Notes: generated by a model not told the origin, from the sequence alone. 64,000 nt of DNA from Adiantum capillus-veneris (GCA_014529385.2 CM043955.1:146666640-146730639); one strand, 5' to 3'; positions 11,242-22,681 are shown, numbered from the stretch's first letter. Program-made: numbers and translations.

Positions 11242-11275
11242 GGGGGGGAGAGCGTTACCTGCTCCTTGCTTGAGG
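9563..11275. repeat. CACTA-1 5' noncoding region: AAATCTAA-type arrays and CT/GA tracts
   Basis: Apart from the HMA fragment, this is a mosaic of short degenerate TAAATCTAA/AACCTAAAT units, CT/GA/GT microsatellites and a poly-G run (about 11232-11249). A 75-bp block around ATAGTTTCCTACGACGTTA occurs at about 9856 and 10565, with a shorter third copy near 10770. A 62-bp unit (TCTCTCAATGTGTGCG...TTATGCATG) is tandemly repeated about four times from 10805 to 10990. Long open frames here are only readings of these repeats. Confidence 0.8.
10046..10408 (-). pseudogene. Captured host fragment: heavy-metal-associated (HMA/HIPP-like) domain
   Basis: On the minus strand the segment starts VSIDCDACMKRVKKALNGI, the strand-helix of an HMA domain with the C-x2-C metal-binding pair. 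In another frame it continues GSVDPKVLVKCLQKIGKKVD, the last strand and helix of the same domain, then a Lys/Asn/Ser-rich tail like the linker of heavy-metal-associated isoprenylated plant proteins. The middle strands are missing and a TAG follows the first helix, so no functional domain is encoded. The 363-bp segment ends as abruptly as it starts, next to AAATCTAA arrays, and the same segment occurs in CACTA-2 (25501-25863). I infer capture of a host gene piece before these two copies diverged. Confidence 0.75.
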
Positions 11276-11316
11276 GCGCCGAAAAACTCATATCTGAGAT
11301 CTGAGTTTTTGGGCGC
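11276..11316. repeat. CACTA-1 subterminal hairpin B (19-bp arms)
   Basis: Arms 11276-11294 and 11298-11316 (outer GCGCC...GGCGC, inner AAACTCA/TGAGTTT) are separated by TGA. A homologous hairpin is in CACTA-2, and the AAAACTCAGATC palindrome core is kept in CACTA-3 near 34085-34112. Confidence 0.85.
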
Positions 11317-11340
11317 TCTCTGTTATTTTTTTAGCCCAGT

Positions 11341-11400
11341 CGGCGTCGCTATGAGCGTTGCAAATTTACTTGTAAATTTGCGACGCTCATAGCGACGCCG
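11341..11400. repeat. CACTA-1 subterminal hairpin A (29-bp arms, 2-nt loop)
   Basis: Arms 11341-11369 and 11372-11400 pair at 28 of 29 positions around a TT loop, with CGGCGTCGCTATGAGCG at the base. The single mismatch (GCGTTGC against GCGACGC) is a CpG transition, so the ancestral hairpin was perfect. Confidence 0.9.
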
Positions 11401-11449
11401 GGAATTTTGTTTTTGAGCGTCGCTGTGTGAGCGTCGCTAATATGAATAG

Positions 11450-11461
11450 CCTCTTGTAGTG
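11450..11461 (-). repeat. CACTA-1 terminal inverted repeat (5' end of element)
   Basis: CCTCTTGTAGTG, the exact inverse of 3436-3447, followed by the TTT target duplication at 11462-11464. Confidence 0.95.
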
Positions 11462-12640
11462 TTTGTTTGCATTTTCTCTACTATTTGTTGCTAGCTCTAA
11501 CAACCTCACATTCTCTAGCTATGCCCGATTCCTGCACACCTTGGTCTAGGGGTGCACAGAGATTAGGACCATAGGGTAATAATCTCGTTTTTAATGATCA
11601 ATGAATATATATTAGTGTTTTTGAAGTCTACATGTGTTTTTTAAGTCTAATTGCATTATTTTACTTTGTTTATCAAAGTCTGTTTGCGTTTTTTTGAAGT
11701 ACACGAGTCATTTTTGAAGTTTGTTTGCGTTTTTCTTACTATTTCTTGTTAGCTCTGACCTAACCTATAACCTAGCCTAACCTATAACATAAACCTAACC
11801 AACTTAGAACCTAACCTAATGGAAGTTCGTTTGTGATTTTTGAAGTACACGAGTCATTTCCAAAGTCCATTTGCGTTTTTTCTACTATTTGCCACTAGCT
11901 CTAAGCTAACCTACGACCTAAACCTAACCTAACGTAATCTATAATTTAACATAACCTATAACCTAACATATAACCTAAACCTAATTTATAACCTAACCTA
12001 GCCGAAGTCCGTTTGCATTTTTTGAAGTACACGAGTCATTTTCAAAGTTCGTTTGCATTTTTTCTACTATCTATCGTTAGCTCTAACGTAATTTATAACC
12101 TGATTTAACCTATAACCTAAACCTAACCTATAATCTATAACCTAACGTAACCTAACCTATAGCCTAAACCTAACATATAACCTCACCTAATCGAAGTTCG
12201 TTTGCATTTTTTCAAGTACATGAGTCATTTTCAAAGTTCGTTTGCGTTTTTTCTACTATTTGCCGCTAGCTCTAACCTAACATATAACATAGCCTAACCT
12301 ATTAGGTAAACTTAACCTAGCCTAACCAATAACCTAACGTAACCTAAACCTAACCTATAACATAATCTAACCAAAGTCTATTTCATTTTTTGAAGTACAC
12401 AAGTCATATTCGAAGTCCGTTTGTGTTTTTTGAAGTACATGAGTAATTTTCAAAGTTTTTTTTCATTTTTGCTACTGTTTATCACTAGCTCTAACCCAAC
12501 CTAACCTATAACCTAAACCTAGCCTAACCTAACCTAACCTATAACCTAAACCTATAACCTATACTCTAACCTAATCTATAACCTAACCTACCCTATAACC
12601 TAACTTAAACCTATAACCTAAACCTCAATCGCATGATGAT
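11462..12640 (-). repeat. AACCTA/ACCTATAA arrays, 5' region of another CACTA relative
   Basis: Alternating blocks of CCTAACCTATAACCTAAACC-type units and a spacer resembling GAAGTACACGAGTCATTTTC recur about six times. A minus-strand copy of the conserved TNP2 leader block is at about 11498-11590. The inverse of this mosaic flanks CACTA-4 at 32355-33180. I infer it is the 5' untranslated region of a related CACTA element into which CACTA-1 inserted. No transposase exon remains next to it. Confidence 0.65.
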
Positions 12641-13249
12641 GATGATGAGATAGTAGCGAGAACGTTCCCTAAAGCATAATTTCAAAAAAAAAAGCATAAA
12701 AATTTATAGTATTGAAGGCTTTATGCATGAAGTTTTATTTTGTCAATACAATATAATTTTAAAATAAGATTGCATAAAACTTTAGAGCACTCACATGTGG
12801 CCTATTTGAGCAAGAAAGAGTTTTAAAAATGTTTGCAAAAGTACAAACACACACACGTGCGCTATGTTACACACACATACACTAGATTGCACACACTTAC
12901 AAGCAAACTCAAAAAGAATCTCAGCTTGATGCTGAGGAGTAGAGGACGAGCAAAAATCTCACTTCCAGCAAGTCGTTGAGCAGAAGATTTGCAGCAGGTG
13001 AGGAAGAGGAGCGCAAGAGAATAGGCATAAAAATGAGGGAAATACATAGGGAAGGATCCGCAGCTCTGTTTTTTGCAAGGTCCGCCGGTAGAGGTGCTGG
13101 TACAGTCCTCGATATGGCCGTCGATATAGATGCCGGTATCAGCGCCAAAAATTCAAAATTAAAATATTTTCAAACTTAATCTCCCTCCAGATTTATTTGC
13201 ACATATGTATCGACGCCTACCATTGATGCAGGTAATTTGCCGTTGGAAT
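12641..13249. other. Unassigned interval
   Basis: AT-rich sequence with a CACACA-rich patch near 12845-12900 and short open frames. No domain, terminal repeat or RNA gene is recognisable. Confidence 0.4.
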
Positions 13250-14860
13250 TTAAGCGAGCTCTTGTAGTGGCAAGATATGCTCATGAAGCAGTGGACAGAA
13301 TGAAGGATGAGAAAATGCTCGACATTAGCAGCTTCATCACCTTCATCAACGTCTAGAGTTCACAAATGAAAGGCTTGAGGTGGGCAGATCCTTCAATGAG
13401 GCATTTCAAGAGGCCATGTATACTACAAACAAAAATGTGGAAGAGGTCACAACCCAATCCAAAGCAGAGTTGGAAACCTTGCGGACAAGAAACCATTAGC
13501 AAGAGCAACATCTTAAGGAGGTAATCACTGCTCTACAAAATTCCACTTCTTTTTCTCAATGAGTGCAACTCCAACTTGATATTCCAAATGCTCATCTCGC
13601 ACAATCAGAGTCCCGCTGCCAAGAGCGGAATCACTTAGTCAATCAGCTTAAAATCAACCCCATAGTGGCTACACTACAAAGCACGAATGAGGCTTACAAG
13701 GCTCTTAAGAAATGGATTAAAGAGCTGGAGATGGAAGTAAGGTTGAAGCAAATTCAACGTTGAGAACTATCAATTGGATTCATGCAAAAAGAAGAATGCT
13801 AGCAAAAGGAAATTGCACAGCTTAAAGAGGAGCTTAGCAAAGCTCAAGAGGCTGCTAGATCTCAAGCCTCCACATGAGGAGAAGATCAACCTGAAACATC
13901 CATGGGAGGTATAAATTCTCTGTAATTTATGAATTTTGAAGAAGAAATCACTACAGAAGCAAATCTCCTTGAGTTGGTGATCCCTCAACAGGAATCCGGA
14001 CCCTTCGCACCGACAAAAATCTTGACTACAAACAAGGCTTACTTCAAAAGCATGCAAAAGATGAAATAGAGCAAACCTGGAAAGAGGCCATGCATTGGGA
14101 AGAAAGAATCCTTCATTCTATCAATGTCAACCTCCTCACACCGGCAAATGTGAACGAGGAATGCCATCAACAAGCTCTTCCCTATTCACTTATACAATTT
14201 GAAGTGTTGCAAATTAAGAAAATAATACTCATTCATTTTGTACACAAATGCACCACCAGCCATCAAGCAAGATCCGATGCAATGCCCAGTTCTAAGAGTC
14301 CACAATTGGTAGCAACATTCCATCATACAACAAAAGTAGCCAACATGGTTCAATTACCCACAATTCCCACCACCACCACATGGAAAACCTATTGAAGATT
14401 ACATGGTGGAGAATCTGTCATCAACAATCAAGCTTTTCTGTGGAATACTGGACTTGGACTGCATTATGTTTGTCAAGATTTTAAAGATGCTACTTACTCA
14501 CTTGCCCACAAACTTTCCATAGAGATGAGAAAACGAATGCTGCCTGGATGTCATTCCTTGAAGGCAAATAGGGTCTGTGCATTGAGCTATCAGGACAACC
14601 ACCAAAGAAGTGCTCCATGGATTATATAGGTTTCTTCTTAGAGAAGCAAGATGTTCGGGTCAGTCATCAAACTTTGAGAGCTTGTTTTGTGAGCTATTCA
14701 GCCATTGAGTAAAAGAACTAGATTACCATGCAATTTATGTCTATAGAAAAGGAACTCCAGACCCGGGCTCAAGTAGCAACAAGGAATGGAGCAACACATC
14801 AAGCGGACTGAAGCACGAAAGCCCGACCACTACTTAGCGCATTAAGTAGTCATGTCACAA
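13250..14860 (+). pseudogene. Decayed retroelement ORF with coiled-coil segment
   Basis: One plus-strand frame runs from about 13359 to 13990 with scattered stops (for example near 13498, 13560 and 13761) and reads as a long Glu/Lys/Leu/Gln-rich coiled coil (KALKKWIKELEMEV, EIAQLKEELSKAQEAARSQA). The frame then shifts, and 14090-14395 is another open piece with no known domain. The segment ends just before a polypurine tract and an LTR start, so I infer the 3' internal part of an LTR retrotransposon, possibly a gag-like or extra ORF. No protease, reverse transcriptase or integrase is present. Confidence 0.5.
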
Positions 14861-14871
14861 ATGACACAGTC

Positions 14872-15137
14872 AAGGAGGGGGGGAATGTTAGCTTCTCAGC
14901 TAACAAAAGCATCAAAAGGATATCATTATCATTTTTTTAATTCCTACTTATTGTATCAAAACCTCATTTATTAATGAGAAATCTCGTAAAAGTCTAGATC
15001 TGTTGTATCACAATCGATTTTCAAAGAGTGTAAAGGGAGTACCAAGGGCTTCCAAAATTGTACTTAACTGCAATTCCTAAGCCTTATTACTGAGCCAAAT
15101 TAACTAGGGATTTGTTTCTTAAACCTTGGCTAAGGTA
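14872..15137 (+). mobile_element. Polypurine tract and start of a 3' LTR, interrupted by unit X-1
   Basis: CAAGGAGGGGGGGAA (14871-14885) is a good polypurine tract, followed directly by TGTTAGC as an LTR start. The LTR's first 20 bp are self-complementary: TGTTAGC, 6-nt loop, GCTAACA. The LTR is cut at 15137 by unit X-1 and may continue after 22866, but its end was not found. Confidence 0.65.
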
Positions 15138-16842
15138 TTGATAGCCGTTTTTTGGCTTTCCATAGTGGCCATAGTAAGCTACCTCACCCTATCAAATCAC
15201 TCAAACACTATGGCTATCCCTACCATTTCACTATATATAGGCGTGTGTGAGTTAGGAAACTTTCCCCATATTTTCTTTAAAACCCTCAGCTATCTAGTCA
15301 CTGGGCTAGTTGAGCCATAAAAATAAAAAAAATAAAAATTATAAGTATATTATGGCCCATTTGTGTGTAAATATTTCATTGTATATAGGGCCTAAATAAA
15401 AGGATTTTTCATAATTATTGTGGTATTTATTTAAATATTTCTACCTATGGTGTGTTATTTATGCTATGTACATTGACTCACCATTACCATATTTTTTCTT
15501 ATCATTTTGCATACTCTTTATTCCATATAAAAAGAATTTCATGCAAGCTTCTCTTATTTTTGGTGTAACTCCATCCCAACAAAAATCCAAAAAAACTAGT
15601 TCTATTTATGTGTATATTGTTTTCACTATTGTGATTTTTTCCTTCCTACATATATTCTCTATTACTCTCATAAATTAGACCACCAAAAATATTCATCTTT
15701 TTATGGTAGACTTATAATGAGAAAGATTTATTTTGACCCCTTTATATTTTTCCACCTATATTATTTATATTTGACATGTACATATTTTTTAGACCCCTCA
15801 ATATTTGATTTTCTTAGTTGTACTATTCACTTATATCATGATCTCAACAATATCTTCAATTATAGACCTACCAAATAAGGTCAAGGGTAGGTGGCATGCA
15901 TACATGCACTATGGAGGGCTCACTCTTGGAGGTATTCAAAAGAATCATCCAAAGAAGGACCCCACAAGGACCTTGTGCAGTGGAAAAAAACGGTCGGTTT
16001 TGCTGAATTTTTAAAGTTCACTTGCTCTCCGAATTTGAAAAGGTGATACAAACTAAAGTTGTAGCTCGTGGGCTGAACTTTTGCCTCAAATTTTTCCATA
16101 TTTTTTTGAGCTATGAGCTGTGAGCTATGATTTTATTAGTGGACCCCAGTTTTCCCATGCTATGCAGCCACACTCTCTCTTCCACTTTATCATTTTTCTC
16201 TTTCACACACACTTCTCCACTCATCATCCCCACCTCTCTCACCCCTCCTCTCTGCACCCTACTCACCTTCTCCTCAACCTTGAAGAATAAGAGAAACCAT
16301 GGTGAACTCATACCTCCCACACACAATTCCATTCCAAAATTGACCACCTAGTCTCATTTTTCCTCCTCCAAATTACCCATATCTTTCAAAGAAACCACAA
16401 AATTCAGCCTCTTATCTTAAAAGACAGCATCATGGTGGTTGATTACTCAGCTTCAATTACCTTGTCTCTCAAGGAAGGTCAAGAGTGGAGAAAAAATGTA
16501 CCGTCAAAGCTAGTGGACCGTCAACAAGCGTCAAAATTGACCCTACTCAAGACACTTGGAGCATCAACCTTGTAAGAAATCCACCTTTTCTTACCTCTTA
16601 AGAGTTTTTCTTCCTTATTTGTATCCTACATGGATACTCCCATTGTAAATATCCAATTCCATTTGTAAATTAATACTAACTCTACTAACACTAACCCACT
16701 ATGAAAAGTCCTATCACCTCCATTTCTCTCCTCTCTCTTTTCCCACCAACTTCTTGATAATTCCAAGCAAAAGAAATTAGATAAATTGCTGAAAATCTAA
16801 CCCAACCATGGTTAGAGGAGTAACCCTAGCCTTCAAAATTGC

Positions 16843-16851
16843 TATAAAAGG
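16843..16851 (+). promoter_or_regulatory. TATA box of unit X-1
   Basis: TATAAAAGG, followed about 30-40 bp later by purine-rich sequence where transcription could start. Copy 2 keeps it at 29354-29362. Confidence 0.55.
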
Positions 16852-17214
16852 AGGGTGTAGCTAGCACAAAAAGGGGGAGCCATAAGCAAGAGCACTATGC
16901 TATAGCTTGAGAAGCCAAGCTCAACCTCTCTAGAAGGAGCTCTTGAGTGGAAGCTCATTGTCTTATGCATGTGCATGTGTTGTAAAAGGGGATTAGCAAG
17001 GGAACTCTATGCCATTGTAAGAGAGAGAGTGATCATTCAATTGAGAGTAGGAAATCTATCATTTCTCCTACTAGTGTAAGCCCAACATTTGCTGAATCAA
17101 GGAGGGTGGATTTGGACTAAGCTTGGATACTTTGTCTCCCTTCCAACGTGAAGTAATGGACAACAATGATGCGTAAGTGTCTTGGTGTTTTTTGTTAAGT
17201 TCTTGATAGCTTGT

Positions 17215-17441
17215 TGTTGGAATTAGGGTTGCAGAGAAACACACATAGCTTGGAGAAGACAAAGGAAGCTCAAGGCACACAATAGAGAGTGTGTTACTTA
17301 GTGTGCAATGGAAAGATAGATAGCCCTAGAGTGATGGGCGTATATACAATGCACGGGGGAAAAAACCTCCTAAAGAGGGAAAAAATGCCCCGGAGGTCCT
17401 AGTGTGTTCACACACATCACTACCACATGTATATGGTAACA
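17215..17441 (-). repeat. Copia-A 3' LTR
   Basis: 227 bp, starting TGTTGGAATTAGGG and ending GGTAACA on the plus strand. It is the 3' LTR because the polypurine tract (minus-strand CTCCAGGGGGGATT, 17442-17455) abuts it. Confidence 0.95.
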
Positions 17442-17516
17442 AATCCCCCCTGGAGTGATGCGGTGAACGAGAGCTGGCACATGAGTAAAGGGAAGTGCCA
17501 TGCCCTGAGGACAGGA

Positions 17517-20500
17517 TCAATCCACAAAGGGGAGTAAGCCCAAAGCTTTGCGGAAAGCTTCAAGCTTCTCACGAGACAATGCCTTTGTGAAAAGATCTGC
17601 AAGGTTGTCCTGTGTTGGCACATAAGCCAAGCTGATCTCTCCTGCTGAGAGCCTCTCCCTGACATAGTGGTAATGCACCTCAATGTGATTTGTGCGAGCA
17701 TGAAAAACTGGGTTCCTCGCAACCGCCAATGCGCTCTGACTGTCAGTGTAGATAGTGTTGGCAATGTCCTGTCCAACACCCAAGTCAGCCATAAGGTGTC
17801 TGAGCCATACACACTCAAGCGTAGCTGTGAAGACTGCCCTGTACTCAGCCTCACAACTCGAAGTGGCCACAGTAGGTTGCTTCTTGCTCAACCATGATAT
17901 ACATGAACTGCCAAGCATGAAACAAAAACCACTTGTGGACACTCGCGTGTCAAAACAACCAGCCCAATCTGAGTCCGAAAAAGCATGTAAGTCTGGTGGC
18001 AATGATCCCCCCTTGGGATAAAACAAGCCAAGATGTAAAGTGCCACTAAGGTAGCGGAAAATCCTCTTGACAGCCTGCCAATTCTTAGACCCTGGGCTAT
18101 GCATAAATCTGCTGACCTGCGAGACTGCAAACTGAATATCTGGCCTCGTGTTGCATACATAAATGAGGCAGCCAACAGCAGTTTGGTAAAGAGTGACATC
18201 AGCAGGATTGCCAGCATCATGTAGACTCAATTTCAAACCTGTTTCCATGGGAGTGGCAATAGGTTTGCAATCCTCAAGTCCAAACTTACATAGCAATGTC
18301 TCTATGTAACTTTTCTGACACAAGGCAATACCACCATCACACTGCTTAAACTGTATACCCAAGTAATGATGCAATAGCCCCAAATCTTCCATCTTGAAAG
18401 TAGCATTCAAATCAGCCTTAAATTCATCAATATGTCTCTCATTTGGTCCAGTGATCAGCAAATCATCAACATAAAGAACCACAATGAGAAATACATCATC
18501 CTCACGCTTTACATACAATGTGCTTTCTGTTGGACTGTTACGAAAGCCTCGTTTAACCAAATGAGTGTCAGCTTTCTCATACCAAGCACGAGGAGATTGC
18601 TTCAACCCATACAAAGCCTTCTTACATTTGCACACTTTGTCCTCTTGTCCTTTTATGACAAAACCGCGAGGCTGCGTTACATAAACTTCCTCAAATATGT
18701 CACCATTCAAGAAAGCAGTAACAATGTCTGATTGATGTACATCCCAACCAAAATGAGCTGCCAATGCACATAGAAAACGTACAGTAGTCATACGACAAGT
18801 GGGAGCAAAAGTCTCTTCATAATCTATGCCTTTTTGTTGTGCATAACCCTTTGCAACAAGTCGAGCCTTATGGCGATCGATCTCACCATCCGGCTTGCGT
18901 TTCAACTTGTAAACCCACTTCGTACCAATGGCCTTTTTGCCAGGAGGCAAATCACATAAAGTCCATGTGTCATTCTCTATAAGTGCATCATATTCTGATT
19001 TCATGGCAGCAATCCAATTTTCTGAATTTTGTGCTTCATCAAAAGACAGAGGCTCCTCAACATCATGTAAACTAGACACAGCCAAAGCATAACAATCTGA
19101 TGCATAAGATGCATGGCGAGAGCCTGAACGAGTACGACTAGATAAAGGTCCATCCAATTTACTGTCACGCAAAGTGTGCACCAGCCATTTTGGCATACCT
19201 CTAGCCTGCTCATTTTCAGCCCTTTCCTCATCAAGTACATCATGTACATCTGCATCAGTAATAGGCTGTTCTAAAACATTTTCAGAAACCCCCATAGGCT
19301 GTACATTTGCCTCATTGGAACTTACATTCGTATTTCCACCACTGAAAAGAGGCAACAAAGTGTCATAAATGTCCTGTGAGCTTACATTACTGTCTCTAGT
19401 ACATGACAGCAAGGGCTGAACAGAGTCTTCCACAAACACTACATCCCGTGAAACCAGAATACGTTTTGTTTGCGGATGATACAACCTGTAACCTTTGCTT
19501 TCAGCACTATAACCAACAAAAAAACATTTGACAGCCTTATCATCCAATTTTCTGCGCTGCACTTGTGGCACCAAAGCATATGCCAAACAGCCAAAAACAC
19601 GCATGTGCTCAATAGAAGGTTTTCTATCATGCCATGCTTCATATGGAGTAATAGACTGCAAAGCTTTCGTAGGACACCTGTTAAGTACATAAGTGGCACA
19701 CATGATGGCCTCAAGCCAAAAAGAATGCGGCAAAGCTTGACTTTTGACCATACATCATGCCATTTCCATTAGTGACCTGTTTTTCCTCTCAGCAACACCA
19801 TTTTGCTGAGGTGTATAAGGCACTGTACATTGGTGTTTTATCCCATGACTAGCCAGAAATGCATTAAATTCATGAGACATATACTCCCCCCCTCGATCGG
19901 AACGGAGGGTGCCCATAGTGCATTTTGAGACATTTTCAGCCATAGCCAAAAATTGTTTGAAGCACATAAAAACTTCGGACTTCGCTTTAAGCGGAAATAC
20001 CCATGCATGCCTGGAGTAATCATCAATGAAAGTCACGAAGTACAGGTAATTGCCCAAGGACGGAGTTTGCATGGGCCCACAAACATCAGTATGCACAAGC
20101 TGCAACCTGCATGTGGCCCTATCTGAACCATCCTTTGGAAACTTAGAACGCTGCATTTTACCCAGAATACAGCCTTCACAAACATGTTTGACAGGTGCTT
20201 CAAGAGGCGGCAAAGAAGCAACCATATCAGATTTCTGCAAACGCAGCAAACTGGCAAAATTCAGATGACCAAAACGTGCATGCCAAAGTTTTGCATCTGA
20301 AATAGCTCTTGAATCTGCAACAGCATTTGCAAAATTTTGTCCACACTTGTCATACAAAGTGAGCTTATACAGCCCACGGCACAAAAGCCCAGATGCAACA
20401 ATTTCATCACCAAAACTGAGATCATGAACTGTACATCTGTCATCCACAAATTTGACTACAAGTCCAAGTCTAGCAAGTGCGGATACAGACAAGAGATTCT

Positions 20501-21803
20501 TCTTGATCCCAGGTACATAAAGTGCATCAACAAGTGTGAAGGAACTGCCATTAGCAGCAGTGAGCACAATCTTTCCAACTCCCTGAACTGGATAAGAGGC
20601 CTTGTTGGCACAAGTGACTGAATTCCCATGAGGGACAGACTCGAGAGAGGTAAACAATTCACGATGTGAGGTAATGTGCTTTGTAGCACCACTGTCGAAA
20701 TACCACACATGTGAATCTGCAGCAATTGACAAGCATGCATCATGGACAGCAGGATTGTAAGTGCATTCTGCGCTAAAAGCCCATTCTGCATCAACATCAG
20801 CATCACAATCTCCTTTCACAGAAGACTCAACAATGGCTGCATTTGTAGTGGAACCAGCATTTGCAGTGGAACCACCCTCTTTCTTCTTAGCCTCTTTGGC
20901 CTTCAACTTAGGACACGACTTGATCAAGTGATCATTGGCTTTACAATAATGGCAACGCATCTTCTTTTTGCCCTTATCACCAGAATTTCCAGACGAAGTG
21001 CTGCCTGCAGAAGCATTAGGAACAGAATTTTTGCCACTCGCAGCAGAACCATAAGAAGTGGCTGCATTACTGTTACCACCCTTTCTTTGAGAAGCAATAA
21101 AAGCCTGTTCAACTGCACGCTGCCTAGTCCTGTTTTTTCTAGAAAGTGACTCTTGCAACAGCAATGTGCATAATGCATCAAACTTGACAACTTCAGGATT
21201 TCCTTGGGTCATCAGTCTCCAAGTACTAGCAAAAGTCTGGTAGGAATCTGGTAAGGCATCAAGAACAGTCTGCACAAGGGAACTGTCCGAAATGACTTCA
21301 CTTGCAGAAATGAGTTGCTCATTGATATCCTTGACACTAGCAAGGAAAGTGTCCATATCATCTTCCTCATGCATAATCTTCGACTCTAGCTCTTTACGCA
21401 GCAAAGCAATTTTAGCCTCATTGCGGCTTGCATAAAGACCTGCTAGAATATCCCAAGCCTATTTTGCAGATTTTGCTGAACGGATGTGAGGAATAATGGT
21501 GCGCTTCACAGACAACGCAATCAACGCATGAGCCTGTGCATCCTTAACATCCCAACGAGCTTGTTCTGCCGTAGGCAAAACAACTCTAACAGCTGCAATC
21601 CTTGCAGCAAGACCTGCAACATCCTCAATATCGCCTACATCTTCAGAACCAGGACGTACATCAATGCCCTGCACAATGTTCCAGACACCTTTTGACACAA
21701 GAACATGTTGCATCATATAAGCCCACATAGGATAGTTGTCCCCATCCAACCTGTCCTCAACAGCAAACATCTTGAACTCATCTGTGTTGTTGTTGTCAGC
21801 CAT
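17517..21803 (-). pseudogene. Copia-A Gag-Pol polyprotein with two in-frame stops
   Basis: The frame from ATG 21803 (MADNNNTDEFKMF) to 17517 is about 1,428 codons, full length for plant Copia. Order: UBN2-type Gag (about 1-240); zinc knuckle CHYCKANDHLIKSC (about 284); protease DSGATKH (about 370); pre-integrase LWHARFGHLNF; integrase with HTDVCGP, RSDRGGEY and NGVAERKNR; reverse transcriptase with LVAKGYAQ and YVDDLL; and RNase H with DSDWAG, EAEYRA and YTDSQSA. All key motifs read intact. Only two stops break it: TAG at 21459-21461, where the relative at 60864 has CAG, and TGA at 19755-19757 in place of an Arg codon. Both are single C-to-T changes on the coding strand. No frameshift was seen. 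It acts in cytoplasmic virus-like particles and then in the nucleus for integration. Confidence 0.93.
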
Positions 21804-22069
21804 GGTAAATGCTGCACCTGATGTGAAAACTGCCCGAAAATAGGAGAAATGGAGCGGGAACAACTTGTGCTATATAGTCTGTGCAGTACTGCCCGTAGTG
21901 GAAACGGAGGCCGAAATGAGCCCAAATCAAAATTCTGAGCAGACCGAGCTCTTCGAGCTCACCCAAAATATTTGTCGACCTGCGAACGCTCACCAAAGCT
22001 CACTGAAATCGAAGAAAGTGAGCAGGTGTGTGCTGGAGCAGCTGGCGACTAAGCTCGGGAGGACGTGAC

Positions 22070-22085
22070 CTGCTCTGATACCAAT
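22070..22085 (-). promoter_or_regulatory. Copia-A primer-binding site (initiator tRNA-Met type)
   Basis: On the minus strand TTGGTATCAGAGC directly follows the 5' LTR. This is the usual plant Copia sequence complementary to the 3' end of initiator tRNA-Met. Confidence 0.9.
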
Positions 22086-22312
22086 TGTTGGAATTAGGGT
22101 TGCAGAGAAACACACACAGCTTGGAGAAGACAAAGGAAGCTCAAGGCACACAATAGAGAGTGTGTTACTTAGTGTGCAATGGAAAGATAGATAGCCCTAG
22201 AGTGATGGGCGTATATACAATGCACGGGGGAAAAAACCTCCTAAAGAGGGAAAAAATGCCTCGGCGGTCCTCGTGTGTTCGCACACATCACTACCACATG
22301 TATATGGTAACA
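22086..22312 (-). repeat. Copia-A 5' LTR
   Basis: 227 bp. It carries the element's promoter by position. Four of its five differences from 17215-17441 cluster near the inner GGTCCT region. Confidence 0.95.
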
Positions 22313-22611
22313 CTTGTCTCTGGTGTTGTCATCAATCTAGCCATAAATCCCACATACTATAAGAGGGCGACAGGGTGGAGAGGACTCCCCTGGCCTTAAG
22401 ACAGTGATTGGGGTGGCTTTTCTTGTGATGTGTTGTGGTGAAATTTACGCAAGCTATGTTGAGCAAATATTAATCTCACTTTGATTTGTCATGACAGATT
22501 TGTAAGAAGGTATTAATGCAACAAACACCCCCTCCCCCTTTCTCTCTCTTTCTTACATATATAATTGTGTTTGCTTGATCATTGCCGATACGTTTCAAAG
22601 CAGCCCGAGCA

Positions 22612-22613
<2 letters not shown>

Positions 22614-22672
<59 letters not shown>
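22614..22672. repeat. (CT)n microsatellite in unit X-1
   Basis: A CT tract of about 58 bp. The corresponding tract in X-2 (about 30020-30059) is shorter, so it has expanded or contracted between copies. Confidence 0.9.

Positions 22673-22681
<9 letters not shown>

Larger units (their letters stand above)
3436..11461 (-). mobile_element. CACTA-1: complete CACTA (En/Spm) transposon, coding strand minus
   Basis: The element runs from CACTACAAGAGG at the left to its exact inverse CCTCTTGTAGTG at the right, about 8.0 kb, with a 3-bp TTT target duplication on both sides. Terminal CACTA plus a 3-bp duplication is diagnostic of this superfamily. Reading the minus strand from 11461, the order is: two hairpins, GA/CT-rich leader, captured HMA fragment, conserved leader block, TNP2-like gene, TNPA-like gene, and a TAGCGACG-type subterminal array. 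CACTA-2 and CACTA-3 have the same plan. The TNP2 gene is nearly whole with one visible stop, and TNPA is broken by a stop and a frameshift, so self-mobilisation now is unlikely. Confidence 0.95.
17215..22312 (-). mobile_element. Copia-A: complete LTR retrotransposon, minus strand
   Basis: The element is 5.1 kb with two 227-bp LTRs, TG...CA ends and a 5-bp target duplication CTTGT (17210-17214 and 22313-22317). The empty site survives in unit X-2 (near 29716), which confirms the boundaries. A primer-binding site, polypurine tract and one Gag-Pol frame lie between the LTRs in the usual Copia order. The LTRs differ at 5 of 227 positions by my count (about 2%), so the insertion is fairly young. 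Confidence 0.97.

Noticed and set aside
10814-11392. Long open frames over the CT/GT-rich CACTA-1 leader (also 24516-25095 and 34110-34529)
   Set aside because: Dinucleotide repeats lack stops in several frames. The products are RERERE, SLSLSL or CVCVC strings with no domain and overlap on both strands.
11750-12630. Telomere-like CCTAAA/AACCTA arrays
   Set aside because: The units are mixed CCTAACCTATAA and CCTAAACC, not the regular CCCTAAA of plant telomeres. They recur inside CACTA 5' regions, so they are element-derived.
15126-16351. Small open frames in unit X-1 (and 27513-28863 in X-2)
   Set aside because: They are AT-rich, carry no domain and are LTR-like. Similarity between the two copies reflects the repeat, not coding selection.
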